Assembly: GCF_900010725.2 (NCBI RefSeq)
Contig: NZ_LR734855.1
Coordinates: 53,929 to 93,149, forward strand
DNA from: Planktothrix serta PCC 8927
Lineage (GTDB): Bacteria > Cyanobacteriota > Cyanobacteriia > Cyanobacteriales > Microcoleaceae
Direction: 5' to 3'
Length of the DNA stretch: 39,221 nt
Shown here piece by piece: positions 16,220 through 25,815 of the stretch (positions are counted from its first letter, which is position 1; every line of letters begins with the position of its first letter). A model generated the notes under the pieces. That model was given only the letters and a program-made list of their open reading frames with translations, did not search any database and was not told the origin of the DNA. A program made the translations under genes and the position numbers.

Positions 16220-17842
16220 TTAAAAAGATAGAGCAGTTGATTGAACTTCTTGCCAATGTATTCGATAAAGTTGTAGAGGTTCAACTTTACCTTTAACAGT
16301 AACGGGGGGAATTTTTTCTAAGGGAAGACTGTGATCTTTTAATTGATCAAAAGTGGATTGAGAAATTAAAATCTCATTTTTTTGGGCCGCAGAACAAATT
16401 CGACTCGCAACGTTCATCGTATCTCCAATATGGGTATATTGAATCAGTTTAGAAGAGCCAATATTTCCGGCTGCTACCTGTCCGGTATTCAGTCCAATAT
16501 GAATATAAATTGGTTCTCCATAACGCTGTTTCCATTGCTCATTCATCCGATGAACTGTCCATTGCATTTCAATGGCGGCTCGCACGGCTCGATCAACATC
16601 ATCATGACGGGAATAAGGTGCTCCCCAAACCGCAACTAAGGCATCCCCAATGTATTTTTCTAAGGTTCCTTCAAAGGGAAAAACAATTTCCTCTACCATG
16701 TGTTTAAAATATTCATTTAACATCGAAATAACTTGACGGGGCTGCATTCGAGAAGACATTTCCGTAAACCGAGTAATATCAGAAAATAGGGCGGTAACTT
16801 CACTTTCTACAATGCCTAATTTTCCTTCTTCTCGCAGTTTTCGACTCACCGCCGGGGGAAAAAATCGTTCTAATTTATTTCTAATTACGGCTTCTTCCTG
16901 CATTTTTTTATACAGTTCTGCATTATCAATGGCGATCGCAGCTTGATTCGCTAAAGCCGTTAAAAATTCTACATCTTCGGGAGAATAAAGATTAGATAAA
17001 GATAAATTATCCACATATAAAACCCCGATCACACTATCTCGTAACTTCAACGGCGCACACATTGAGGCATGAATAGCTTGACACAAAATCGACTCGGAAC
17101 CTTCAAACCGTTCATCCGCTTGAGCATCGGCGATTAATACAGCATTCCCCGTTTCTCGAACGGTATTCGTAATTTTTTTACTATAAAAATTTTCATCGGC
17201 GAGGGGTTCTTCTCGAAATTTAACGGCTTTTTGTTCTAAATTATTAGTTTTAGGATTAATCAACAAAATCGCCGCCCGATCCAGATTCATGATTTGAAAT
17301 AATAGATCTAAAATTTTATCGAGGAGTTTATTAAGTTCATGGGGAGAAGATAACTCTTTGCTGACTTCTAATAAAATTTTTAACTTATCAACAACCCGTA
17401 AATGGGCATCTTGTTGGCGAATATTTAAAACAGAAGTTCCCGCTTGGGAAGGTTCTAATAAATCTTGAATAATTGTATAACCCGCATCCGTTGCAAATTC
17501 TTGAATCACAGAAGTTTGAGAATTGTCGCTATCAGGTTTATAGGAGGAGGTAAGTGAAACATTCATAAACTTAAATACCACACGACCACAACGAACTAAA
17601 TCCCCAGATTTTAGGTTGGAGTGTTCAATCATCACCTCATTCACAAAGGTATGATTACTACTTTGCATATCTGTAATCGTGCTTTTTCCCTCGTTTACCT
17701 CAATCCGAGCATGATGACGAGACAAACTCACATCCGCCAAACAAATCGTATTATCCCGTCCCCGTCCGATGGTATTCGCACCGAACTGTAAGTTAAACGT
17801 CATTGAACTGGTCGTATCGGGGTTATAAATTAAATATGGCAC
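16220..17842 (-). CDS. FHA-GAF adenylate cyclase (class IIIb)
   Basis: 540 aa, soluble. FHA domain at 1-93 with the phosphothreonine-binding pattern IGRGRDN, SLSRHHA and SNHTFVN; GAF domain about 165-310; a helical linker; cyclase domain about 345-530. Catalytic residues are present: metal-binding D355 (FSDITRFT) and D400 (EKYIGD), K396 and T470 for the base (Thr marks class IIIb), and N477/R481 for the transition state. It should make cAMP from ATP. Start is GTG 17842 with GAGAGGAA just upstream; the next ATG would cut into FHA. The Ser/Thr kinase gene lies 41 bp downstream, so the kinase may create the FHA ligand. Confidence 0.93.
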   Translation of the reverse strand: MPYLIYNPDTTSSMTFNLQFGANTIGRGRDNTICLADVSLSRHHARIEVNEGKSTITDMQSSNHTFVNEVMIEHSNLKSGDLVRCGRVVFKFMNVSLTSSYKPDSDNSQTSVIQEFATDAGYTIIQDLLEPSQAGTSVLNIRQQDAHLRVVDKLKILLEVSKELSSPHELNKLLDKILDLLFQIMNLDRAAILLINPKTNNLEQKAVKFREEPLADENFYSKKITNTVRETGNAVLIADAQADERFEGSESILCQAIHASMCAPLKLRDSVIGVLYVDNLSLSNLYSPEDVEFLTALANQAAIAIDNAELYKKMQEEAVIRNKLERFFPPAVSRKLREEGKLGIVESEVTALFSDITRFTEMSSRMQPRQVISMLNEYFKHMVEEIVFPFEGTLEKYIGDALVAVWGAPYSRHDDVDRAVRAAIEMQWTVHRMNEQWKQRYGEPIYIHIGLNTGQVAAGNIGSSKLIQYTHIGDTMNVASRICSAAQKNEILISQSTFDQLKDHSLPLEKIPPVTVKGKVEPLQLYRIHWQEVQSTALSF

Positions 17843-18037
17843 TTTCCTCTCAACCTAATTAATGATATAAAAACGGTACATGGATGGGATTGTGCAAATC
17901 GATATAAATCTCAGTGTGATCTTAAAGGCATCTGTCTTCTGGTGTAAGATCAGCAGCAAAGTGTTAAACCCTTGATTTCTAAGGTTCGTATTGCTGCTTA
18001 TCCCAATTTAACTCCAATTAACTGATTTATTCTAATT

Positions 18038-18694
18038 TTAGATCGCTCCTTCTAAGGCTGCTCCTACCACTCGGTGATCTTGATCTTTTTTCAGATAGTG
18101 TAATGCGGCTTGAGCTTGGGGGTGATTAAACTTTCTCAAGGCTAGGGCGACACGAGTTCGGGTTCGCCAAACGGGGGTTCCCACTAATTCTACCAGCCGT
18201 TGTAAAGCCTCCGTTTGTTTTTCCGTTCCCGCTAATACCGCTAACCCCTCAATGGCGGCTTCTTGCGCCATCTGTTCCTGTCCGGTCAACGCACAAATAC
18301 AGATTTCATACAAGGCTTGGGGATGGCGAAGGGTCATCAACGGTTCTAAAATACTTTGTCGCACCAGCCAATTAAAATCTCGACAAAAGCTACAAACCAG
18401 GTAAGGGATAGCAATTTCTCCATATTTGGAGAGGGAATTGGCGGCTTCGGCGCGAACATTGGGATCAAGATCGCAGTTGAGGAGTTCCAAGAGGGCTTGA
18501 AAGGATTCGGGAGATTGTTGGTGTCCCAGTCCCATCGCTACAAATGACCGGATAATAAATTCAGGATCATCCCGTTTACTCATGAGCAGAGGAATCGCCA
18601 CCGCACTCTCATAATGGTTTAACTCCGTTAGTCCTCTGAGTCGCTCCTGAAAATCAGGGCTGTTCAGGTAGGTTTCGATTTGCTGGATTTTCAT
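18038..18694 (-). CDS. HEAT-repeat (PBS-lyase-like) protein
   Basis: 218 residues of about six HEAT-like repeats, with recurring patterns such as DPNVRAEAANSLSKYG, WLVRQSILEPLMTL and QAQAALHYLKKDQDHRVVGAA. The repeats resemble the phycobilisome lyase/NblB superfamily (CpcE, CpeZ, NblB), and the size fits NblB-like proteins, but no residue here decides between a lyase subunit, NblB or an unrelated scaffold. Start ATG 18694 with GGAGG 6 nt upstream is clear; the TTG one codon earlier is not needed. No phycobilin genes are nearby. Confidence 0.83.
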   Translation of the reverse strand: MKIQQIETYLNSPDFQERLRGLTELNHYESAVAIPLLMSKRDDPEFIIRSFVAMGLGHQQSPESFQALLELLNCDLDPNVRAEAANSLSKYGEIAIPYLVCSFCRDFNWLVRQSILEPLMTLRHPQALYEICICALTGQEQMAQEAAIEGLAVLAGTEKQTEALQRLVELVGTPVWRTRTRVALALRKFNHPQAQAALHYLKKDQDHRVVGAALEGAI

Positions 18695-18941
18695 CAAAAT
18701 CCTCCAGAAAGGTTAAAATCTAAAGTCTGTATTTTGAACAAAACCGTCTTAAATCTTGTTTGAGTTATTTAATGATGACCTATAAACCTATTTACTCTAC
18801 TTCAAAATTTTAATTCCGTAAAACTATCTCCAGAAAGAGGGGGTAATCCGTATATACACTTAGATAAGGGAACATCGGATCTGGGAACAGGGAACAGAAA
18901 GAAAAGAAAACAAAAGATTTCACCTCTTAATTTTATTCAAT

Positions 18942-20099
18942 ATGTATTTAAAATTGCTACATTTACGACAGTTTCGCAACTATAGCGATCAAAAAGTTTT
19001 GTTTGAAGCCCCGAAAACGATTTTATTAGGAAATAATGCTCAGGGAAAATCGAATTTATTAGAAGCGGTTGAGTTACTTTCGACCCTCAAAAGTCATCGG
19101 GTGAGTCGGGATCGGGATTTAATTTTTGATCTCCAACCCACCGCACAGGTGAGTGCTACCCTAAAACGGGATGTGGGAACATTGGATTTAGCAATTACCC
19201 TGCGCTCCCAAGGAGGGCGAACGGTTTATCTAAATGGTCAATCTTTACGGCGACAATTGGATTTTTTGAGTGTATTAAATGTGGTTCAGTTTTCCAGCTT
19301 AGATTTAGAATTAGTTCGAGGGGGCCCTGAACATCGGCGCAATTGGTTAGATCGTTTATTAGTTCAGTTAGAACCGATTTATGCTTATATTTTACAACAA
19401 TATAATCAAGTTCTGCGTCAACGCAATGCTTTGTTAAAACAAATTAAACAAAATTCCGAAGAAATGGAAACTCAGAAGCAAGCGGAATTACAACTTTGGG
19501 ATACTCAATTAGCCGTAGCTGGAACCCGGGTTTTGCGACGCCGCGATCGCGTTTTAGAACGTTTAATCCCTCTGGCTCAAGCTTGGCATCAATCTATTAG
19601 TGGAAGTACGGAGTTATTAGAAATTATTTATCAACCGAATGTTAATTTAGGGTTACAAAATCAAAGTTTATCAACGGCTCCACCGGAACAAATTCAACAA
19701 GCTTTTTTTGATAAAATCATCACTAGAGCGATCGCTGAACAAAAACAAGGAATTTCTTTAGTGGGGCCCCATCGAGATGATGTTATGTTTACTATTAATC
19801 AAACTATAGCTCGTAATTATGGCTCGTCGGGTCAACAACGGACGTTAGTTTTAGCCCTGAAATTAGCCGAATTACAACTGATTGAGGAGGTTGTTGGAGA
19901 GCCCCCCTTACTGCTGTTAGATGATGTTTTAGCTGAATTAGATTTGCTTCGACAAAATCAACTTTTAGATGCTATTGGCGATCGCTTTCAAACTTTAATT
20001 ACCAGCACTCATTTAGGAGCTTTTGATACTCAATGGTTAAAACATACTCAAATTTTAAACGTTAAAGCCGGAGAGATTACCCCTTTTAACTCCTGGTAA
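18942..20099 (+). CDS. recF: DNA replication and repair protein RecF
   Basis: SMC-like ATPase that loads RecA with RecO/RecR at gapped DNA. Walker A is LGNNAQGKSNLLEAVE (about 31-46), the RecF-specific LVGPHRDDV is at about 275, the signature SSGQQRTLVLALKLAE at about 295, and Walker B LLLLDDVLAELD at about 325-336. 385 aa is typical. N-terminal MYLKLLHLRQFRNYSD is characteristic. No dnaA/dnaN/gyrB neighbours, so the gene is not in the origin cluster found in many other bacteria. A hybrid kinase gene starts 47 bp downstream, with a small ACAATA/TATTGT hairpin between. Confidence 0.97.
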   Translation: MYLKLLHLRQFRNYSDQKVLFEAPKTILLGNNAQGKSNLLEAVELLSTLKSHRVSRDRDLIFDLQPTAQVSATLKRDVGTLDLAITLRSQGGRTVYLNGQSLRRQLDFLSVLNVVQFSSLDLELVRGGPEHRRNWLDRLLVQLEPIYAYILQQYNQVLRQRNALLKQIKQNSEEMETQKQAELQLWDTQLAVAGTRVLRRRDRVLERLIPLAQAWHQSISGSTELLEIIYQPNVNLGLQNQSLSTAPPEQIQQAFFDKIITRAIAEQKQGISLVGPHRDDVMFTINQTIARNYGSSGQQRTLVLALKLAELQLIEEVVGEPPLLLLDDVLAELDLLRQNQLLDAIGDRFQTLITSTHLGAFDTQWLKHTQILNVKAGEITPFNSW

Positions 20100-20146
20100 A
20101 AAGTTACCGATAAACGTACAATAAAACTATTGTGGGGTAAACTGTT

Positions 20147-23100
20147 ATGGATCTCAACTCTTTCCTTCGTTCTCTATTAATCAGTCAAACCTGGGGCAAA
20201 ATTCCCTTACGATTTGTATTGATTATTCCCTTTGTGATCCAAATTACAGCCACCGTATTAATTGTCGGTTATTTATCCTTTCGCAGTGGACAACGTGCGG
20301 TTGAAAAAATGAGTAGCGAATTGATGAATGAAGTCACTCAGCGTGTTGAAGATCACATTGATCAAGTCACAGAAACCGCCAAAGTGATTACAAATCATAC
20401 TCTGGATCAGTGGGAGATTGACAATACTGATTTAAGCGAATTATTACCCCTGGAAGAACATCTATTTTTAACCTTACGACATTTTAAATTAATTAATAGA
20501 ATCTTAATCGGAAATGAACAGCATGATTTTTTAGGAGTCACTCGTTTGAATGGACAGCGAGCTTGGTATTCTAGTCCCCAGGATTCATCACTAATTTATG
20601 ATTATGCGATTGATCAAAAGGGAAAACCGATTAAACTTTTAGGAACCTTTTGGAAACCGAGTGTCACCCTTCGTCCTTGGTATCAAGATGCTGTGAAAAA
20701 TCGAAAAACAAGCTGGGGTTCTCTATATCCATTAGGAAGTAATGAAGATTTAGGATTAAGTCTGAATACTCCGATTTATGATCGCCAAAGCCAGAAATTA
20801 TTAGGGGTGTTGTCCGTCGGAATTATCTCCTCTAATCTCAGTGATTTCCTCAGTCAAATTCGAGTCGGAAAATCGGGAAAAGTTATTATAATTGATAGAA
20901 ATGGCAATTTAGTTGCTAGTTCTCAAGGTCAAATCTATCAGAAATATAAAGGAAAATTAAAATTTATTAATCTTGTAGAAAGTCAAGATCAATTATATCA
21001 GAATATTGGGAATTTTTTAATCAAAAATTTTGGTGAATTTCCTAATGTTCAAAAGATTCAAAATGTTAATTTTACGATTCCACCGACAACCTGGGGAAGT
21101 TTATCAAACCATTATTTTTTACAAGTCGCTCCCTTAAAAAATCAAGAGGGTTTAGATTTACTGATGATTGTTGTTATTCCTCAAAGCGATTTTATGACGG
21201 AAGTAAATGCTCAGTTTAAACAAACTTTGTTTCTTTGTATTGGTGTTTTCTTCTTAGCGACAGGTGTAGGAATCTTAATCAGTCGTTGGATCATTAAACC
21301 AATTTTAGCCGTTAATCAAGCTGCGAAACAGATCGCAACTGGAGAAATTAAACACCTTACCGACTTTGAAAGAACCGATGAAATTGGGGAATTGGTTCAA
21401 TCCTTTAAAGGAATGACCAATCAATTACAAACCAGCCTAGAAAACCTTCAAAAAGAAATTATTAAACACCAAGAAACCGAAGCCAAACTACGTCACGCTC
21501 AACGAATTTCTAAACTGAGTGTTTGGGAATTTCATTGTTTGAATAAAACTCTAATTTGGAGTCCAGAAATTTATCAGATTTATGGTTTTAATTTCCTGGG
21601 TAAACTGTCAAATATTCGACAATTATTACCCTATATTTATCCCGATGATCATCCGATCTATTTTCAAGAGGTTATTGACCCATTACGGGCGAAGAAACCC
21701 TTTGCTACAGAATTAAGAATTTTGCGGGCTGATGGCTCTATTCGCTATACTGAAGTTCAGGGAGAACCGATTTTTGATCAACAAGGAAACACAATTCGAT
21801 TAGTAGGAACTATCAGAGATATTACAGAACGTAAACAAGCAGAAATCACCTTAAAAAATCAAGAACAATTATTACGCAGTATTTATGAGGGCGTCGAAGA
21901 ACCCATTTTTGTCGTAGATGTGGGAGAAAATGGAGAGTTTCGATATGCGGGAACAAATTCCGCCCATGAAAAAATTACGGGTTTATCTCGCAAAAAAATC
22001 TTAGGAAAAACCCCGGAAGAATTAAAATTTCCCGCCTGGAAACAGGTGATTCAACATTATCAAGATTGTGTGAATACCGGAACTTCTATCTGTTATGAAG
22101 AATGGGTAGTTTTGAATGGGGTAGAAACATTTTGGTATACAACTCTAACCCCGTTAAAAGATTTAGAATCTCGCATTTATCGAATTGTAGGAACAACAGT
22201 AGAAACCAGTTATATTAAACAAACCGAGCGATCGCTACAAACCGCTTTACTACAAATTCAAAAACATTTTGAATATTCTCCCTTAGCGATTATAGAATGG
22301 GATTCTCAAGGTAAAATCAAACGCTGGTCAAAACAAGCTGAAAATATTTTTGGATGGAAAGCCGAAGAAGTCATCGGTTTATCTAATCATGATTTTTTGA
22401 TGATTTACGAAGCCGACCAAGAGCGAGTTAATCAGGGAATTATGGAGATGTTAACCCGTCAAAGTAATACCTTAAAAATGCAAAACCGGAATTATACGAA
22501 AAACCATGATCTGATTAGTTGTGAATGGTTTTCATCGGCGATCTTTGATCAGCAGGGTAATCTAACTTCAGCTTTATCTTTTGTTCAGGATATCACGGAT
22601 CGTCAACAATCTGAACAAGCATTACGTCAAAGTGAAGCCAGATGGCGGCATTTAATTGAAGCTAATATTGTTGGGATTATTTTTGCTGATTTTGAAGGCA
22701 AAATTTTAGCAGCCAATGATGCCTTTTTACGGATGATTGGCTATAGTCGAGAGGAGTTAGAAAATGGAGTATTACGCTGGGATACTATTACTCCCCCGGA
22801 TGGTAAAGCCGCTGATCAAGAACGGGTGCGAAAAATTTTAAGGGATAAGATTTTACCCCCGAATGAAAAAGAATATTTGCATAAAGATGGAACCCGAATT
22901 CCGGTTATTTTAGGAGCAACTTTATTAGAAGAACAAAAGCAGTGCGTTGCTTTTGTGTTAAATATTACCCAACAAAAACAAACCGAAATCGAACTGCAAA
23001 AAGCTAAGGAACAAGCGGAAGCCGCCAACCGCGCCAAAAGTACCTTTTTAAGCAATATGAGTCATGAGCTTCGCACCCCTTTAAATGCAATTTTAGGGTT

Positions 23101-24466
23101 TACGCAACTGATGGTGAGAGATTCTACCTTAGCCCCTCATCATCGAGAAAAATTACAAATTATTAACCGCAATGGAGCTTATTTATTACAGCTAATTAAT
23201 GATATTTTATCCATTTCTAAAATAGAAGCAAATCGAGTTATTTTTGAAGAAAAAACCTTTGATTTATATCAATTATTAGAAGATTTAGAGGATACCTTTG
23301 AACTGAGAGCAGCTTCCAAAGGTTTAGAATTAATTATTGAGCGATCGCCGAATTTACCCCAATATTTAAAGACCGATGAACGCAAATTGCGTCAAGTTTT
23401 GATCAATTTATTAGATAATGGGATTAAATTCACCGATCATGGCAGTGTCACCCTGCGAATTACGCTTTTAGAACAGAGCTTAAACCCCGGTTCTGCTCCT
23501 CCTGACTACACCATCGAGTTTGAAGTTGAAGATACGGGTGCCGGGGTAGCACCTGAAGAACTAGACACCATGTTTGATGCTTTCGTACAAACCAGCAGTG
23601 GACGACACTCGCAACAGGGAACTGGGTTAGGGTTACCCATTAGTCGCCGCTTTGTGGAACTGATGGGGGGTCAGATCCAAGTCAGCAGTCAAATAGGTAG
23701 AGGAACTCAGTTTCAATTTACCATCCAGGCTTTAGGGGTTGACCCTGCAACCGTAGCTTCACCCGAACCCCAATACCGGGTAATTGGACTGGCCCCCCAT
23801 CAACCTTTATACCGAATTTTAGTCGTCGATGATTTAGAAATGAACCGTCAATGGTTCGTTAAGTTGTTGCGTTCTGTGGGGTTTGAGGTTGAGGAAGCTG
23901 AAAATGGGGAAATGGCTTTGAATTTGGTAGAATCTTATGACCCCCATCTGATTTGGATGGATATGCGAATGTCAGGTATTGATGGCTATCGTGCAACTCA
24001 AGAAATTAGAGCCAAAAAAGCGCAGACTCTTTTATCGATGCCTCCTGATTTTGAACCTTTTCCCAAAATTATTGCGGTTTCTGCTAGTGTATTTGAAGAG
24101 GAACGCCAAAAAATTATCGCCGCAGGCTGTGATGATTTTGTTGGTAAACCTTTGACAGAAGCCAGGATTTGGGAAATATTGAAGAAACATTTAGGAGTAA
24201 AATATAGAGTTGAAGACTTTATACCTAATCAAGTTAGACATCACCAGATTCAGGATGCAACCATTATTCAAGCGTTGGCGACTCTACCTCCCGAATTGTT
24301 AAATCAGTTAGCAATAGAAACTCAAATAGGGGATTCTGAAAAACTGCTCAGTTTACTTACACAAATTCCTTCTTCTCAAAGGGTTTTAATTAACACGTTA
24401 ACGGAATTAATCAATAACTTTGAATTTGAAGTCATTCTTAACTGGGTTACAAACACTCTGATATGA
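20147..24466 (+). CDS. Hybrid sensor histidine kinase (dCache-HAMP-PASx4-HisKA-HATPase-REC)
   Basis: 1439 aa. First membrane helix at about 22-45, a long extracytoplasmic Cache region (about 50-355, with RPWYQDAVKNRKTSWGSLY and SVGIISSNLS typical of dCache), second helix 357-380, HAMP about 381-433, four PAS/PAC units (about 453-557, 575-686, 702-815, 832-940), HisKA with H973 (MSHELRTPLNAIL), HATPase (about 1075-1200: NLLDNGIKFTD, DTGAGV, GTGLGLPISR), and REC with D1272 (LIWMDMRMSGIDGY). After REC an 80-residue helical tail lacks a phospho-transfer His. The stop overlaps the next gene start (ATGA), so translation is coupled to a REC-kinase. Ligand unknown. Confidence 0.95.
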   Translation: MDLNSFLRSLLISQTWGKIPLRFVLIIPFVIQITATVLIVGYLSFRSGQRAVEKMSSELMNEVTQRVEDHIDQVTETAKVITNHTLDQWEIDNTDLSELLPLEEHLFLTLRHFKLINRILIGNEQHDFLGVTRLNGQRAWYSSPQDSSLIYDYAIDQKGKPIKLLGTFWKPSVTLRPWYQDAVKNRKTSWGSLYPLGSNEDLGLSLNTPIYDRQSQKLLGVLSVGIISSNLSDFLSQIRVGKSGKVIIIDRNGNLVASSQGQIYQKYKGKLKFINLVESQDQLYQNIGNFLIKNFGEFPNVQKIQNVNFTIPPTTWGSLSNHYFLQVAPLKNQEGLDLLMIVVIPQSDFMTEVNAQFKQTLFLCIGVFFLATGVGILISRWIIKPILAVNQAAKQIATGEIKHLTDFERTDEIGELVQSFKGMTNQLQTSLENLQKEIIKHQETEAKLRHAQRISKLSVWEFHCLNKTLIWSPEIYQIYGFNFLGKLSNIRQLLPYIYPDDHPIYFQEVIDPLRAKKPFATELRILRADGSIRYTEVQGEPIFDQQGNTIRLVGTIRDITERKQAEITLKNQEQLLRSIYEGVEEPIFVVDVGENGEFRYAGTNSAHEKITGLSRKKILGKTPEELKFPAWKQVIQHYQDCVNTGTSICYEEWVVLNGVETFWYTTLTPLKDLESRIYRIVGTTVETSYIKQTERSLQTALLQIQKHFEYSPLAIIEWDSQGKIKRWSKQAENIFGWKAEEVIGLSNHDFLMIYEADQERVNQGIMEMLTRQSNTLKMQNRNYTKNHDLISCEWFSSAIFDQQGNLTSALSFVQDITDRQQSEQALRQSEARWRHLIEANIVGIIFADFEGKILAANDAFLRMIGYSREELENGVLRWDTITPPDGKAADQERVRKILRDKILPPNEKEYLHKDGTRIPVILGATLLEEQKQCVAFVLNITQQKQTEIELQKAKEQAEAANRAKSTFLSNMSHELRTPLNAILGFTQLMVRDSTLAPHHREKLQIINRNGAYLLQLINDILSISKIEANRVIFEEKTFDLYQLLEDLEDTFELRAASKGLELIIERSPNLPQYLKTDERKLRQVLINLLDNGIKFTDHGSVTLRITLLEQSLNPGSAPPDYTIEFEVEDTGAGVAPEELDTMFDAFVQTSSGRHSQQGTGLGLPISRRFVELMGGQIQVSSQIGRGTQFQFTIQALGVDPATVASPEPQYRVIGLAPHQPLYRILVVDDLEMNRQWFVKLLRSVGFEVEEAENGEMALNLVESYDPHLIWMDMRMSGIDGYRATQEIRAKKAQTLLSMPPDFEPFPKIIAVSASVFEEERQKIIAAGCDDFVGKPLTEARIWEILKKHLGVKYRVEDFIPNQVRHHQIQDATIIQALATLPPELLNQLAIETQIGDSEKLLSLLTQIPSSQRVLINTLTELINNFEFEVILNWVTNTLI

Positions 24467-25785
24467 ATTCTAACTCAACGAACTCTCCTCTAGCAGATAT
24501 TTTAATTGTTGATGATATTCCTGATAACTTGCGGGTTTTATCTCAAGTTTTATTAGAACAGGGTTATCGGGTTCGCAAAGCAACCAATGGGCAATTTGCC
24601 TTAAATTCCGCCCAATTGATGCCTCCTGATTTAATTTTATTAGATGTGATGATGCCAGAGTTAGATGGCTATGATGCCTGTCGTTTTCTCAAGGCAGATG
24701 AACGCACACGCGATATTCCGATTATTTTTATTACCGCTAGGGATGATATTCAAAGTAAACTTATGGGGTTTGAAGTCGGAGGATTAGATTATATTACTAA
24801 ACCCTTTGATGTTGAAGAAGTTGTCGTGCGCGTTTCTACTCAACTTAAAATTAGTCGCTTGCAAAAAGAACTGCAATTGCAAAAAAATCAGTTAGAGCAA
24901 AAAAATCAACAACTGGAACAGGAAGTTAGCGATCGCATTGCTGCCCAAACACAACTCCAAATTTTAAATCAAGAGTTAGAAACTAAAGTTGAACAACGCA
25001 CCCAAGAACTGAAACAGAGAAATCAAGAATTAGTCAGCTTACAAAAACAGTTAGAAATTTCTTTGAAAAAAGAACAGTCCTTAAGCGAAATGAAATCTCG
25101 GCTAATTACCACAATTTCCCATGAATTTCGCACCCCTTTGACGGTGATTATGACTTCTAATGAATTAATTAAATATAAAATTGAACAACAAAAAACCGAA
25201 AATTTAGATCGTCATATTAACCGAGTTAATGAAAGTGTTAAACGGATTGAACAGATTTTAAATAGTGCGATTGTTTTAGCCCAAGCTGAATCTAATTTAA
25301 TTCATTTTGAACCGCAATCTTTGAATTTAGACTTATTTATTAAAAGCCTATTAGAAGATTGGAAATCTCTCGAAATTCAGGATCATAAAATTCAATTAAA
25401 GGTTGAAGGCAATCATCCACAGCAGTTTAAAGCCGATCCGAACTTCCTCAAACAAATTATCATTAATTTACTCACAAATGCGATTCGTTATTCTCCAGAA
25501 GGAGGAACAATTGTGGTTGAAATGATTTATCAACCCACTCAAGTTGTGTTCAAAATTCAAGATCAAGGCATTGGAATTCCTGAATCTGAACTAGACCAAG
25601 TATTAGAACCCTTCTATCGTGCTAGTAATGCTGATTCTATATCAGGAACCCCAGGGGCTGGATTAGGATTAACCGTTGTCAAACGTCTGGTAGAACTCCA
25701 TCAAGGAACCCTCACCCTCCACAGCATCCTCAACCAAGGAACAACCGTTACCCTTTCTTTTCCGGTTCAAGAGGTTGACGGTTAA
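24463..25785 (+). CDS. Response regulator-histidine kinase (REC-coiled coil-HisKA-HATPase)
   Basis: 440 aa, no membrane helix. REC domain 12-130 with phospho-acceptor D61 (LILLDVMMPELDGY) and the conserved T/K (FITARDD, KPFDVEE). A Gln/Glu-rich coiled coil (about 130-205) joins it to HisKA with H220 (TISHEFRTPLTVIM) and an HATPase with NLLTNAIRYSPEGG, DQGIGI and GAGLGLTVVKRL. ATGA overlap with the upstream hybrid kinase means co-expression; the likely flow is from that kinase's REC or HisKA into this REC, a phosphorelay or an opposing phosphatase. The final target is not in the window. Confidence 0.94.
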   Translation: MNSNSTNSPLADILIVDDIPDNLRVLSQVLLEQGYRVRKATNGQFALNSAQLMPPDLILLDVMMPELDGYDACRFLKADERTRDIPIIFITARDDIQSKLMGFEVGGLDYITKPFDVEEVVVRVSTQLKISRLQKELQLQKNQLEQKNQQLEQEVSDRIAAQTQLQILNQELETKVEQRTQELKQRNQELVSLQKQLEISLKKEQSLSEMKSRLITTISHEFRTPLTVIMTSNELIKYKIEQQKTENLDRHINRVNESVKRIEQILNSAIVLAQAESNLIHFEPQSLNLDLFIKSLLEDWKSLEIQDHKIQLKVEGNHPQQFKADPNFLKQIIINLLTNAIRYSPEGGTIVVEMIYQPTQVVFKIQDQGIGIPESELDQVLEPFYRASNADSISGTPGAGLGLTVVKRLVELHQGTLTLHSILNQGTTVTLSFPVQEVDG

Positions 25786-25815
25786 GAGTTAACCGCCAAC
25801 CCTCAAACCCTTCCC

